Made by a program: the position numbers and the translations under genes
Assembly: GCA_001567165.1 (NCBI GenBank)
Contig: LNFQ01000038.1
Span: 1-56,934, forward strand
Source of the DNA: Bacteroidetes bacterium OLB11
Lineage (GTDB): Bacteria > Bacteroidota > Bacteroidia > Chitinophagales > Chitinophagaceae
Direction of reading: 5' to 3'
DNA: 56,934 nt
Shown: in pieces, positions 42,176 to 52,091 of the stretch
Layout of the letters: each line of letters opens with the position of its first letter
How positions within the stretch are numbered: the stretch's first letter is position 1
Notes under the pieces: generated by a model
Databases searched by the model: none
Told to the model about the DNA's origin: nothing
What the model saw: only the letters and a program-made list of their open reading frames with translations

Positions 42176-42183
42176 TAACTTTG
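42176..42183 (+). promoter_or_regulatory. Candidate -7 box TAACTTTG
   Basis: It matches TAnnTTTG, 18 bases before the response-regulator ATG. Confidence 0.35.
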
Positions 42184-42201
42184 ATTAAACACTTTTAAAT
42201 T

Positions 42202-42912
42202 ATGGAAAGCATAAAATCAAAAATATTATTGGTAGAAGATGATACCAACTTTGGAAAAGTATTAAAAAATTATCTTGAACTGAATGACTATGTCGTAGAA
42301 CTCGCTCGTGATGGCATTTTGGGGCTTGCTGCTTTCAAAAGAGAAAAGTACGATTTGTGTTTGTTAGATGTCATGATGCCAAACCTTGACGGCTTTTCAT
42401 TAGCTGAAGAAATAAGAAGTATTGACCCCGATATTCCTTTATTTTTCCTTACAGCCAAAAACATGAAAGAGGATATTCTCACTGGTTATAAGCTTGGTGC
42501 AGATGATTACATTCTGAAACCTTTTGACAGCGAAATTCTTTTACATAAAATAAAAGCTATTTTAAAACGAAATAATGAAGCCGTTGAAAAACAAAATGAA
42601 GTTTTTGAATTTCAAATTGGAAAATTTCATTTCAATTCAAAACTGAGAGAACTGCATATCAACGACACCACATATACGCTTTCTCCTAAAGAAGGGGCTT
42701 TGCTTCGAATGCTTTGTGAACACGGAAATGACTTATTAACTCGTGAATCTGCACTCAAAAAAATATGGGGAAGTGATACCTATTTCAACGGTCGAAGTAT
42801 GGATGTGTATATTGCCAAACTTAGAAAATTCCTTAAAGAAGATGAGCAAGTTGAAATCGTAAACATACACGGAAATGGCTTTCGATTAGTAATGCCAGAA
42901 CATCAAGCCTAA
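42202..42912 (+). CDS. OmpR/PhoB-family response regulator
   Basis: 236 residues. The receiver domain (1-~120) has the acidic pair in LLVEDDTNFG (12-14), the phospho-acceptor Asp56 in LLDVMMPN, the Thr in FLTAKNMKED and Lys in LKPFDSE. The C-terminal ~100 residues are a winged-helix DNA-binding domain (TLSPKEGALLRML to GSDTYFNGRSMDVYIAKLR). It resembles the RprY group of Bacteroidota. No sensor kinase is adjacent, so it is an orphan in this window. A strong terminator follows. Confidence 0.92.
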   Translation: MESIKSKILLVEDDTNFGKVLKNYLELNDYVVELARDGILGLAAFKREKYDLCLLDVMMPNLDGFSLAEEIRSIDPDIPLFFLTAKNMKEDILTGYKLGADDYILKPFDSEILLHKIKAILKRNNEAVEKQNEVFEFQIGKFHFNSKLRELHINDTTYTLSPKEGALLRMLCEHGNDLLTRESALKKIWGSDTYFNGRSMDVYIAKLRKFLKEDEQVEIVNIHGNGFRLVMPEHQA

Positions 42913-42945
42913 TAAATCTTACTTTTTAAATCATATATCATAAAT

Positions 42946-42978
42946 AAAAAAACAACATTCATCATGTTGTTTTTTTTA
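42946..42978 (+). terminator. Intrinsic terminator after the response regulator
   Basis: AAAAAAACAACAT and ATGTTGTTTTTTT form a perfect 13-bp stem with a 5-base loop, 33 bases after the stop codon, and continue into a T-run. Confidence 0.85.
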
Positions 42979-43091
42979 TTTACTCAAATTAGGTATCAAA
43001 AACTTATATAGAATTAAATGATTCAAGAAATTTATTTGCGGGTGAGAGTGGATGATAAAGCAAAATCTTAAACATGCACCATAAAAATACC

Positions 43092-43121
43092 TATTTAGGC
43101 ACTTGCCTTACCCTAAAAATA
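43092..43121. repeat. Imperfect inverted repeat in a gene-free gap
   Basis: TATTTAGG (43092-43099) pairs with CCTAAAAATA (43112-43121) apart from a 2-base bulge, around a small AGGC/GCCT turn. It lies in the ~290-base stretch between the terminator and the hsdR remnant, where I see no gene. It might be an old insertion border. Confidence 0.25.
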
Positions 43122-43270
43122 AGTTTACACACAAACGTGAAAAAATAGGAAAAAACAAAGGCATTTCAGGAGTAAAACCCAGAAAATCATTATCCAAAAG
43201 CTGAATTAATAATGGCTCATGTTTGATTTTTCGGGATTAACAACTAATTTTTTACCTACGTTACTTGAGC

Positions 43271-43512
43271 ATGTCATCATTACCCACTTTAAAAAATCCT
43301 GACGATAAAATGATTGAACTGGGAAAGTCGTGAAAGACCTTGCGGGTGGGCAAACCAAATTTTCCGATTGGGACATGCTTGACGACATTAAATCAGCATT
43401 GAAAGTAGGACTGACTCTTTTGCTTGGTGAATACGATTATCCACAAGTAGAGAGTGATGATGCGTATTTAGAGATATTTGAACAAGCAGAAAATTTTAAG
43501 AAGAATAATTAG
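43271..43512 (+). pseudogene. C-terminal remnant of a type I restriction endonuclease R subunit (HsdR-like)
   Basis: The 60-residue frame at 43330-43512 (VKDLAGGQTKFSDWD, DDIKSALKV, LLGEYDYPQ, EIFEQAENFKKNN) matches the extreme C-terminus of HsdR proteins. A further stretch upstream (LPTLKNPDDKMIELGK, from 43271) continues it if one A is added in GGGAAAG at ~43324. The rest of a >800-residue protein, and hsdM/hsdS, are absent; the upstream DNA is non-coding. This is a decayed restriction system rather than an assembly slip. Confidence 0.6.
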
Positions 43513-43649
43513 TCAATGCTTGGGGTATTACTATTGTTTTTTTCAAATCCCTCAAAGCCTGATAACGAATATAGGAGTTGCCAATCAACTATAAAATTAA
43601 TTATACCAAATAAATAAGGATGTTATTATTTTACTTCAAGCATATAAAA

Positions 43650-44249
43650 TTAGTTTGCAGAAGCGATTACCTCTTTCACTTCTGGAATCATTCGTTTCAT
43701 CATTCCTTCAATGCCGGCTTTCAATGTAATCATTGATGATGGGCAACCACTGCATGACCCTTTTAGCTCAACAGAAACAACTCCTTGATGGTAGCTCTTA
43801 AAGAAGATTGCTCCACCGTCCATTTCCACAGCGGGTTTCACATAGTTTTCTAAAAGTTCTTTTATCCTTTTTACAATATCTGAATCGTCTTCTGAACTGA
43901 TATTGGCGTTTATTTCCTTTGCAACAATTTCTTCTTCATTGATAATGATTTTTCCTTCTTCTAAATATTCTTTTAAAAAATCTCTGATGCCAGGGATGAT
44001 GTCATTCCAGTCGGTATCTTTTGTTTTAGTCAGTGTTACAAAATTGCTTGCTATAAAAACACCTTTTACAAAAGGGAATCCAAATAATTCTTTTGCTAAA
44101 GGAGAAGGAGAAGCTTCTGCTTCATTTTCAAAATCTACACTCTTACTCGGATACAGTAATTTATTTGTTACGAATTTCATCGTTTCTGGGTTTGGAGTCA
44201 TTTCAGTGTAGATGCTAATGATTGGATTTCCTGTTTTTAGAGTGGGCAT
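43650..44249 (-). CDS. Nfu-type iron-sulfur cluster scaffold protein
   Basis: 199 residues. An N-terminal Nfu_N domain (~10-105, IYTEMTPNPETMKFVTNKLL) is followed by an acidic linker and the NifU C-terminal domain (~120-195) with the cluster-binding CxxC in KGSCSGCPSS and the preceding VEMDGGAI. It carries and delivers Fe-S clusters. The frame is intact and the length matches eukaryotic NFU1/bacterial Nfu. No other Fe-S assembly gene is adjacent. Confidence 0.92.
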   Translation of the reverse strand: MPTLKTGNPIISIYTEMTPNPETMKFVTNKLLYPSKSVDFENEAEASPSPLAKELFGFPFVKGVFIASNFVTLTKTKDTDWNDIIPGIRDFLKEYLEEGKIIINEEEIVAKEINANISSEDDSDIVKRIKELLENYVKPAVEMDGGAIFFKSYHQGVVSVELKGSCSGCPSSMITLKAGIEGMMKRMIPEVKEVIASAN

Positions 44250-44399
44250 AATTCTATATTTATTTGAATATTTTGACTTAGCAAAATTAAATAAAACTTC
44301 TGTTTTAAAAATTTTGCTTTAAAATTGTTTTCTATTTTTTTAATCTATAAAGTATAGTATTTATTATTTTATTGTAAATTTACTAACAAATATTATACA

Positions 44400-47300
44400 G
44401 TGAAAAAGATTTTTATATTATTTACTGTTGTGCTATCCATTTTTCTTTCGCACACTTTAATGGCACATTCGCCACAAACAGGGAATAATCCCACCGTTGA
44501 ATATATTCCTAATCTTGGTCAATGGGATGCTCCTTTTTTATATAAATCAAATCATGCTCCTTGTGATTTCTTTTTGACAAAAACCGGGTATCGAGTGCTA
44601 CTCTCAGACCCTGCCAATGCTCAAAAAATGGATAGAAAACATCATGGTCATATCCAATCAGATGGAGTTTTAAAGTTTCATGCTTATGATGTTTCATTTG
44701 TTAATAGTAATCCAAAAGTTGCTTTGTCTGAAGAGAAAATATTGCCTCATTATTACAATTACTATCAAGGCAATGAATCGAGAAGATGGAAACAAGGCGT
44801 GCATCCTTCTTTGGTAGTTAATTACAGCAATATTTACGAAGGAATTGATATGCGAGTTTATTCTGAAAATATGAATATTAAATATGACTTAATTGTGGGT
44901 GCAAATGCAGATTATAAAAAAATTCAAATCAAATATACTGGATTAGATAAAATTTACATCAAAGATAATAAACTCATTTTAGAGAGTTCTTTAGGAGAGC
45001 AAAATGAATTGCAACCTTATACATACCAATTTATCAATAATGAAAAAATAGAAATTCCTTGTGAGTATGTAGTCAATGGAGATATTGTGTCATTTAAATT
45101 AAAAAAGAATCACAATCCCGCATATCCATTATATATCGACCCTACTTTGGTATTCTCAACACTTTCGGCTTCTACGGCTGACAACTGGGGATTCACTGCA
45201 ACCTATGATTCATCTGGAAACTTATATGCAGGAGGCATTACTGGGTATTCATATCCAAATCCAGGAGCTTACAATGGAAATTTTCCAACAACACCTGGTG
45301 CATTTCAACAAAATTTTGGAGGTGGCGGACCAGGAGGAATGGGAAACATTTTTCGTTATGATGCGACTGTCACTAAATTCAATGCAACAGGCACATCCCT
45401 TATTTATTCCACCTATTTAGGAGGTGTAGATAATGACCAACCTCAAAGTATGATTGTTGACCATAATGATAATTTAATCGTAGTTGGACGTACCTATTCA
45501 GCCGATTTTCCTACAAGTCCTGGATGTTATGATGACTCACATAATGGAGGTGCAGATATTTTTGTATTTAAATTTTCATCCGCAGGTGCAATGCTTGCAA
45601 GCACTTTTGTTGGAGGCTCAGGTGATGATGCAGTGAATGTTTCACCAGACGAAATGGTGATTACTCCAAATGATTTAAAACACAATTATAGTGATGATGC
45701 TCGAAGTGAAGTAATAGTAGATTCTAACAATAATATTTATTTAGTGGCCGCAACAACTTCACCTGATTTCCCTACAATACTTGCTCATCAACCAAATTTA
45801 GGAGGTATGCAAGATGGTGTTATTGTAGAATTAAATCCTAATTGTACCAATTTGCTTTGGGGAACATATTTAGGAGGTTCTCAAAATGATGCAGCTTATG
45901 TGATAGCACTCAATAAAACAAATCAAAATGAAGTCTATGTTGCAGGTGGCACTTTGAGTTCTAATTTTCCAACAACTCCCGGCACATTAAATCCGACCTA
46001 TCAAGGAAGTATTGATGGATTTTTGAGTCGATTTAATAACTCATCCAAAGCCTTGGTAGCTTCGACTTATATTGGTACAAATGCTTATGATCAAGTATAT
46101 GGAGTTCAAACCGATGATAGCAATAGAGTGTATATTGTAGGGCAAACCCAGGGGGCTTATCCAGTAACGGGCGGTGTGTGGACTATTCCGAACTCAAGTC
46201 AATTTTTTTCAATAATTAATAATAGTTTGAGTAGCATTATTCATTCTACAGTGTTTGGGACAGGAACGCTTGCAACCACAAATATTGCTCCGAATGCATT
46301 TATGATTGACAAATGTCAAAATGTTTATTTAAGTGGTTGGGGTGGCCCGGTGATACCAGCCAATCCTGGTTCTACAAATGGAATGCCCGTTACACCCGAT
46401 GCTATTAAATTGACAACTGATGGAAGTGATTTTTATTTCATTGTCTTAGGAAAAAATTTAGCTACCTTTTTATATGGCTCATTTTTCGGTCAAAATGGAG
46501 GAGTGGGAGAGCATGTTGATGGGGGCACTAGTCGCTTTGATGAAAAAGGAGTTATCTACCAAGCTATCTGTGCTGCATGTGGTGGAAGCCAAACCTACCC
46601 TACAACACCAGGAGTTTGGGGGCCTAATAATTTAAGTCAAAATTGTAACTTAGGAGCTTTGAAAATCGCATTTAATTTTCAAAACCCAAATGCAATTGCT
46701 TCCGCATCGGGGCCACTCAAAGGATGTGCACCATTGACAATTCAGTTTCAAAACACGAGTACAAGTGCAACAAATTATAGCTGGAATTTTGGTGACGGAT
46801 CTCCCATAGATAATTCGGTGAATCCTACTCACACTTACTCGACACCCGGTGTTTACACACTCACATTGGTGGCTTCAAACCCCAATGGATGCACAGCAAC
46901 CATCGACTCGATGCACCTAATCATCACCGTAATTAACGACTCTCTTAAGCCAAATTTTACTTATGTAAAACAAGATTCCTGTGGACCATTCACTGCTCAT
47001 TTCACAAACACGAGTCAATATAATAATGGTATGCCGATGGCAAATGCAGATTACCATTGGGACTTTGGTGATGGCACTTCATACAATGGGCAAACGCCGC
47101 CACTGCATAGCTTTCCTGCTGCAAATGTTTACACCGTTACACTCACCATGACTGATACCAATGCTTGCAACAGTCCTGCTGTGTTTCAACTTGTGATTGA
47201 TTTTGCAACTAATATCGTCAAGTCTGCATTTGTGATGCCAGATTCAGTCTGCATGCCGGCATTGGTTTCTTTTGTCGATCAGTCTCAAAATGCAACAGGT

Positions 47301-47972
47301 TGGTCTTGGAACTTTGGAGATGGAAATACTTCCAATCAAACAAATCCTTTAAATACTTATCAAACACCCGGAACATTTACAGTAACTTTAATTTCTTTCA
47401 ATCCTAATACTTGTAATAAGTTGGATTCAATGTCAAGAATCATTACCATATTTCCTCAGCCATTCGCAGACTTCTCATGGAAGCCAGACCCACCAGAACC
47501 AAACACACCAAATACTTTTAAAAATTTATCAACAGGAGCGACAGACTATTTGTGGGACTTTGGTGATGGAAATACATCTACAGATAAAGACCCTATTCAT
47601 ATTTATGAAAAAGATGGGACATATACTGTTTGTCTTACAGCCCGAAACTCTTATGGCTGCAAGGATACAGCTTGCAAATCTGTGAGAGGAATGGTGATAC
47701 CTTTAGTAGATGTTCCAACGGGATTTTCACCAAATGGAGATGGTGTCAATGATTATGTATATGTAAAAGGCTATGGCATCGAAAAAATGATGTTTAGAAT
47801 TTTTAATCGTTGGGGAGAAAAAGTTTTTGAAACTACTGATAAAGCAATTGGCTGGGATGGACGTTACAAAGGCATGATGCAAGAAATGGAAGTTTATTCC
47901 TACACACTCAGTGTTGAATTTTTTGATGGAAGTAAATTAAATAAAAGTGGGAATATCACTTTATTGAAGTAA
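44400..47972 (+). CDS. Large T9SS-secreted surface protein with SBBP and PKD repeats
   Basis: 1190 residues from a GTG start at 44400; the product begins with a signal peptide (MKKIFILFTVVLSIFLSHTL). Residues ~30-250 are the N-terminal domain that often precedes SBBP repeats (YIPNLGQWDAPFLYKS). Residues ~255-770 hold SBBP-like propeller units (IYSTYLGGVDNDQ, LWGTYLGGSQNDAAY). Four PKD domains follow (YSWNFGDGS, YHWDFGDGT, WSWNFGDGN, YLWDFGDGN). The last ~85 residues (PTGFSPNGDGVNDYV to SGNITLLK) are the gliding-motility-type C-terminal signal. It is probably an adhesin or gliding/surface protein; its PorP partner follows 18 bases on. Confidence 0.92.
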   Translation: MKKIFILFTVVLSIFLSHTLMAHSPQTGNNPTVEYIPNLGQWDAPFLYKSNHAPCDFFLTKTGYRVLLSDPANAQKMDRKHHGHIQSDGVLKFHAYDVSFVNSNPKVALSEEKILPHYYNYYQGNESRRWKQGVHPSLVVNYSNIYEGIDMRVYSENMNIKYDLIVGANADYKKIQIKYTGLDKIYIKDNKLILESSLGEQNELQPYTYQFINNEKIEIPCEYVVNGDIVSFKLKKNHNPAYPLYIDPTLVFSTLSASTADNWGFTATYDSSGNLYAGGITGYSYPNPGAYNGNFPTTPGAFQQNFGGGGPGGMGNIFRYDATVTKFNATGTSLIYSTYLGGVDNDQPQSMIVDHNDNLIVVGRTYSADFPTSPGCYDDSHNGGADIFVFKFSSAGAMLASTFVGGSGDDAVNVSPDEMVITPNDLKHNYSDDARSEVIVDSNNNIYLVAATTSPDFPTILAHQPNLGGMQDGVIVELNPNCTNLLWGTYLGGSQNDAAYVIALNKTNQNEVYVAGGTLSSNFPTTPGTLNPTYQGSIDGFLSRFNNSSKALVASTYIGTNAYDQVYGVQTDDSNRVYIVGQTQGAYPVTGGVWTIPNSSQFFSIINNSLSSIIHSTVFGTGTLATTNIAPNAFMIDKCQNVYLSGWGGPVIPANPGSTNGMPVTPDAIKLTTDGSDFYFIVLGKNLATFLYGSFFGQNGGVGEHVDGGTSRFDEKGVIYQAICAACGGSQTYPTTPGVWGPNNLSQNCNLGALKIAFNFQNPNAIASASGPLKGCAPLTIQFQNTSTSATNYSWNFGDGSPIDNSVNPTHTYSTPGVYTLTLVASNPNGCTATIDSMHLIITVINDSLKPNFTYVKQDSCGPFTAHFTNTSQYNNGMPMANADYHWDFGDGTSYNGQTPPLHSFPAANVYTVTLTMTDTNACNSPAVFQLVIDFATNIVKSAFVMPDSVCMPALVSFVDQSQNATGWSWNFGDGNTSNQTNPLNTYQTPGTFTVTLISFNPNTCNKLDSMSRIITIFPQPFADFSWKPDPPEPNTPNTFKNLSTGATDYLWDFGDGNTSTDKDPIHIYEKDGTYTVCLTARNSYGCKDTACKSVRGMVIPLVDVPTGFSPNGDGVNDYVYVKGYGIEKMMFRIFNRWGEKVFETTDKAIGWDGRYKGMMQEMEVYSYTLSVEFFDGSKLNKSGNITLLK

Positions 47973-47990
47973 TTTTTTAAAAAGAGAGAA

Positions 47991-49007
47991 ATGAAAAAAA
48001 TAGTATTCATATTAATCGTTATCAGTGTCGCAACAAAATTGACAGCTCAGGATTTGCACTTTTCGCAATATTTCAACAGTCCAATGTTGTTGAATCCTGC
48101 TAACACAGGTATGCTTCAAGATGCAAATTGGCGAGCTGGTATCAATTATCGAAACCAAGCTACAACCATTCCTGTGCCTTATAACACATTTAGTATTTTT
48201 AGTGATTTTACATTGTTTCAAAATAAGTGGGATAATGCATGGATAGGAACCGGTTTTGCAGCATGGCGTGATGTAGCCGGCAATGGCGATCTTGCACTCA
48301 CTAAAATTCAAGGAAACCTTGCAGCTCATGTGCTGACTGGTGATTATACCAATTTTTCTGCAGGACTAGGATTTGCTTATAATCAACGCAGTGTTGACTT
48401 TAGCAAACTAACCTATGACGTGCAATGGGATGAATTTACTTTTAATAAAAATGTATCCAATCAAGAAAATTTTACTATCCAAAAAACAACTTTTACTGAT
48501 TTGAATGCTGGTGTCAATTTCTCTTATTACAATAATGATAATATATTTTTTAAAGTGAGCATAGCTGCTTCTCATTTAACACAACCTGTTGAAACATTTT
48601 ATGGTCAATCAAATAAAATAGGCATACGGCCGATTGCCAATGCAGAACTAGTGTATAAAGCAAATGATAATATCATCTTATCTCCTTCTGTGTATTATAC
48701 TCGTCAAAAAAAGGCTAGTGAATTAGTTGGAGGCACTACTTTAGGAATTAATGCATCCGGAAATACATTATCAAATTTAGGAAATGAAATCGTGATTGGA
48801 TTTTTCTATAGAAATAAAGATGCAGTAATTGGAATGGCAGGGTATAAATGGAAAAGAAATCAATTTTTATTCAGCTACGATCATACTGTATCTCAGTTAG
48901 GCGTTGCCAATAAAGGATTAGGAGCAATGGAAGTGTCGCTTATCATACAAGGAAATTATCGAAGTAATGAAGAGAGAACACGCGTTTATGGATGCCCTCG
49001 ATTTTAA
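47991..49007 (+). CDS. PorP/SprF-family type IX secretion membrane protein
   Basis: 338 residues, signal peptide ending LTAQ. The N-terminus DLHFSQYFNSPMLLNPANTG is diagnostic of PorP/SprF, and the rest is a 14-strand-type outer-membrane barrel. Such genes accompany large CHU_C-type proteins and are thought to anchor or export them. It ends unusually with a Cys-containing polar tail (YGCPRF). It forms an operon with the preceding 1190-residue protein. Confidence 0.92.
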   Translation: MKKIVFILIVISVATKLTAQDLHFSQYFNSPMLLNPANTGMLQDANWRAGINYRNQATTIPVPYNTFSIFSDFTLFQNKWDNAWIGTGFAAWRDVAGNGDLALTKIQGNLAAHVLTGDYTNFSAGLGFAYNQRSVDFSKLTYDVQWDEFTFNKNVSNQENFTIQKTTFTDLNAGVNFSYYNNDNIFFKVSIAASHLTQPVETFYGQSNKIGIRPIANAELVYKANDNIILSPSVYYTRQKKASELVGGTTLGINASGNTLSNLGNEIVIGFFYRNKDAVIGMAGYKWKRNQFLFSYDHTVSQLGVANKGLGAMEVSLIIQGNYRSNEERTRVYGCPRF

Positions 49008-49041
49008 AAGTCAATAAGAAAACACTTAGTTAAAAATAGAT

Positions 49042-51300
49042 TTATAGTTCTTCTAAACGGTGCCCTCCTTTCAAAATTTTTCCACTCAATACCAATTTTA
49101 CAAAATCATTTAAGTCGATCGAAACTTTTAGAAAATAAGTGAGTCCAATAAACAATGTAGCAAGGATACTACTTTTAAAAATAATATTGATAAGCGTATT
49201 TATAAATCGATGGTTTGAAATAAACTGAATTGATGGAATAAAATAGGCAATCACCAGTACAAATAATGTAATTAAAATAAGGGTAATATAGTGCTTACTA
49301 AAGCAATGAATATTTAATTTTTTATAAATGTAAAGTGTTTTTAAAAAATTAAAGATGATTAGAGAAATAGCAACAGCAATTGCAGCTCCATTCATTCCGA
49401 ATTTCGGAATCAATATAATATTAAGTACAATACTGAGAGCCATCATCAGTAATGAAAAATAAATAATAGAACGATAATAAGGTGAATAATTTAAAATTTC
49501 AGAATTCAGTCCAAAAGCCATATCGATCAATCGGCCTGTTGCAATAATCAGCAAAACATCTTTTGCTGCAGTATATTGAGGTGGAAATAATTGAAAAATA
49601 TTTTCGGTATTTCCTATTAATAAAGAAAATAAAAAGCAGCCAATTAAAAATAAATTAAGGGCTAATCCTTTATTCATTTTTTGAATTTTTGCATAATCTT
49701 TTTGTACAAAAGCTTCTCTTAAAATTGGAATAGAAATGAGAGAAATGGCTCTGTAAGGCACTTGAATCATTTGTCCTAAAACAAGCGGACGCAAATAGAT
49801 TCCTAAAATATCTAAACCTAAGTAGGCAGGCAAAATGATACTATCAATGAAATTACTAAAGTTTGTAAATGATATTAATAATAACATTCCAAAACCATAT
49901 CGCATACTGGATTTAAACTCTTTTGATTGAACATAAATTTTGATACTTCCAAATTCAAAATTTAAAATCCTGACACAATAAATGATTAATATGAGAGCAG
50001 TGAGCAGGTAGGAAAAAACAAATAAGTTGAAAAATTGTTCCTCATTTAAATGTTGATATGCAAAAAGGAAAACCAAAAAAATTAAAATAATGCGGGACCC
50101 AATTTCTCTTAAAAATGCAGGTACTGTAATCCTTAATTTGACCATTGAAAAAATTTCAAAATAAGAGCTGTACGTTTGAATAATTACTAACGGAATCATC
50201 AATACAAAATATTTGAGAAATAAGGAAGAGTGGCTTTCATAAAAATGAACAATGGGTGATTTGAATAAAAACCAAATAGCTGAAAAAGTGATTAATGCAA
50301 TACCAACCATCATCACCGAAAAAGTATTGAATGATTTTAGCATTTTTTCGTCATTCCAAGAACTATAATATCTTAATAAAATATGAGCCATTCCTAATGA
50401 AGGCAATGCAACCAGTGTGATAGAAAGATTTTGAAAAAGCCCTATCAATCCTAAGTATTCGTCGGAAATAATATGTGGAAATACAAAAACAAAAAAGATG
50501 ACTCCCAAAAATACTCCCAAGTAATTAACAATACTTGTCTTTAAACTCTGTCGCTTGATAATTCCCATTTCTAATTTATTTTTTACCAAAATGACATTAT
50601 TCAAATACAAATCTTTTCTTTTCATAACAGAAGGTAAAATTTTATTAAATAAACTACCCAAAATAAATAAAGGAGATATGAATAAAACAAATAGAATCGA
50701 GTTTAAAAGCGGAATTTTATTTATAAAAAAATATAAATAAAGAGCTTTCATTTGAATCATCGCTGTAATGTAATTTCCTGTCTTTTCATAATGAACAATT
50801 TCAAATCCTTTTGACTTTAATAAATGAGTAATTCCGAAAGATGAATATCGAGCATAATCATAAGGCACTTCATGTTCAGGCCAAAAAAAAGGACATGTCA
50901 AAAGCAACATACCATTGGGTTTGAGTACTCGATAGATCTCACTCACAATTTCATCAGGGTTAAAAATATGCTCTAAAGTTTCAGATGAAAATACACCATC
51001 AACACTATTTGATTCAAAAGGTAATTTTTTACCATCATAAAAAATATCAATCATCGATTTCGTATCTAAGTTTCCACTATGCTCAACATCCACGCCAATA
51101 TATTGTTCAACTTGTTTAAACTCTTGTAAATAGGGTTTTGTGCCACAACCTAAATCTAACAGCGTTCCTTTAAACTGAAACGCTTGTCTAGAAATGGCTA
51201 AATACAATTCTTTACGAATAAAATAAAAAGGATTAAAAAAAATACCAGACCTTTTTTTGGAAAATAATTGATTACTTTTGTTTGCTTCTACAGAATTCAC
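49042..51300 (-). CDS. Class I methyltransferase fused in frame to a Wzx-type polysaccharide flippase
   Basis: 752 residues as read. Residues ~1-240 are a SAM methyltransferase (LLDLGCGTKPYLQEF, GVFSSETLEHIF, LKPNGMLLLTCPFFW). Residues ~245-752 are a 12-14-segment flippase of the oligosaccharide exporter class, beginning MGIIKRQSLKTSIVNYLGVF at an ATG at 50568. The two parts are usually separate genes. One more T in the T6 run at 50579-50584 would end the methyltransferase (ILVKK stop, at about 50576) just before the flippase ATG. Roles: modification, and lipid-linked glycan export at the inner membrane. Confidence 0.85.
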   Translation of the reverse strand: MNSVEANKSNQLFSKKRSGIFFNPFYFIRKELYLAISRQAFQFKGTLLDLGCGTKPYLQEFKQVEQYIGVDVEHSGNLDTKSMIDIFYDGKKLPFESNSVDGVFSSETLEHIFNPDEIVSEIYRVLKPNGMLLLTCPFFWPEHEVPYDYARYSSFGITHLLKSKGFEIVHYEKTGNYITAMIQMKALYLYFFINKIPLLNSILFVLFISPLFILGSLFNKILPSVMKRKDLYLNNVILVKNKLEMGIIKRQSLKTSIVNYLGVFLGVIFFVFVFPHIISDEYLGLIGLFQNLSITLVALPSLGMAHILLRYYSSWNDEKMLKSFNTFSVMMVGIALITFSAIWFLFKSPIVHFYESHSSLFLKYFVLMIPLVIIQTYSSYFEIFSMVKLRITVPAFLREIGSRIILIFLVFLFAYQHLNEEQFFNLFVFSYLLTALILIIYCVRILNFEFGSIKIYVQSKEFKSSMRYGFGMLLLISFTNFSNFIDSIILPAYLGLDILGIYLRPLVLGQMIQVPYRAISLISIPILREAFVQKDYAKIQKMNKGLALNLFLIGCFLFSLLIGNTENIFQLFPPQYTAAKDVLLIIATGRLIDMAFGLNSEILNYSPYYRSIIYFSLLMMALSIVLNIILIPKFGMNGAAIAVAISLIIFNFLKTLYIYKKLNIHCFSKHYITLILITLFVLVIAYFIPSIQFISNHRFINTLINIIFKSSILATLFIGLTYFLKVSIDLNDFVKLVLSGKILKGGHRLEEL

Positions 51301-51321
51301 AAAACAAATTTAAATACTAAA

Positions 51322-52068
51322 ATGATAATTAAATCATTAAACAAAATATTGTCTTCTTATGGGTACAAAATAGTCAAAGATGATTTTAAAGAAAAGTATG
51401 CCGAGTTTTTAGATATCTATACTATTTGCAAACCATACACTATGACTTCTCCCGAGCGAATGTTTGCCCTTTACAAAGCCGTTGAGTATGTTGTGAAAAA
51501 TAATATACCCGGCGACTTCGTTGAATGTGGCGTTTGGAAAGGAGGTAGCTCCATGATGATTGCACTCACTTTACTGAAGTTTGGAGTAAATAATCGCTCG
51601 ATTTGGATGTATGATACTTATGAAGGAATGAGTGCTCCAACTGAAAATGATGCAGATAAATCCGGCACTTCAGCGGAAGAACTTTTGAGTAAATCTTCAA
51701 AGCAAGACCAAGCATCTGTTTGGTGTTATTCAGGACTAGATGAAGTGAAAGCCAATTTGAAATCTACTAATTATCCACTCGATTTGATTCATTTTGTGAA
51801 AGGAAAAGTAGAAGATACTATTCCTCAAAAAGTCTCCGAAAATGAAATCGCATTACTTCGACTCGACACTGATTGGTATGAGTCAACCAAACATGAAATG
51901 GAATACTTATATCCAAAATTAATTCATAAAGGTGTTTTGATTATTGATGATTATGGACATTGGGTCGGTGCAAAAAAAGCAATTGATGAATATATCACCC
52001 AACACAATATTGCCATCCTTTTGCATGAGATAGATTACACAGGACGTATTGCAATTAAAACCATTTAA
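51322..52068 (+). CDS. TylF/MycF-family methyltransferase
   Basis: 248 residues from the ATG at 51322. The SAM-binding motif is DFVECGVWKGGSSMMIA (~65-81), with TSPERMFALYKAV before it and IWMYDTYEGMSAPT after. The C-terminal VLIIDDYGHWVGAKKAIDEY carries the metal-binding Asp pair of macrocin-O-methyltransferase-like enzymes. In surface-glycan loci such enzymes methylate sugars. The upstream ATG (51268) gives no homology and lies before a -7 box TACTTTTG (51273-51280). Divergent from the methyltransferase-flippase gene and 23 bases before the glycosyltransferase. Confidence 0.82.
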   Translation: MIIKSLNKILSSYGYKIVKDDFKEKYAEFLDIYTICKPYTMTSPERMFALYKAVEYVVKNNIPGDFVECGVWKGGSSMMIALTLLKFGVNNRSIWMYDTYEGMSAPTENDADKSGTSAEELLSKSSKQDQASVWCYSGLDEVKANLKSTNYPLDLIHFVKGKVEDTIPQKVSENEIALLRLDTDWYESTKHEMEYLYPKLIHKGVLIIDDYGHWVGAKKAIDEYITQHNIAILLHEIDYTGRIAIKTI

Positions 52069-52091
52069 TTTTTTGAGCTTTTTTTAAAACG

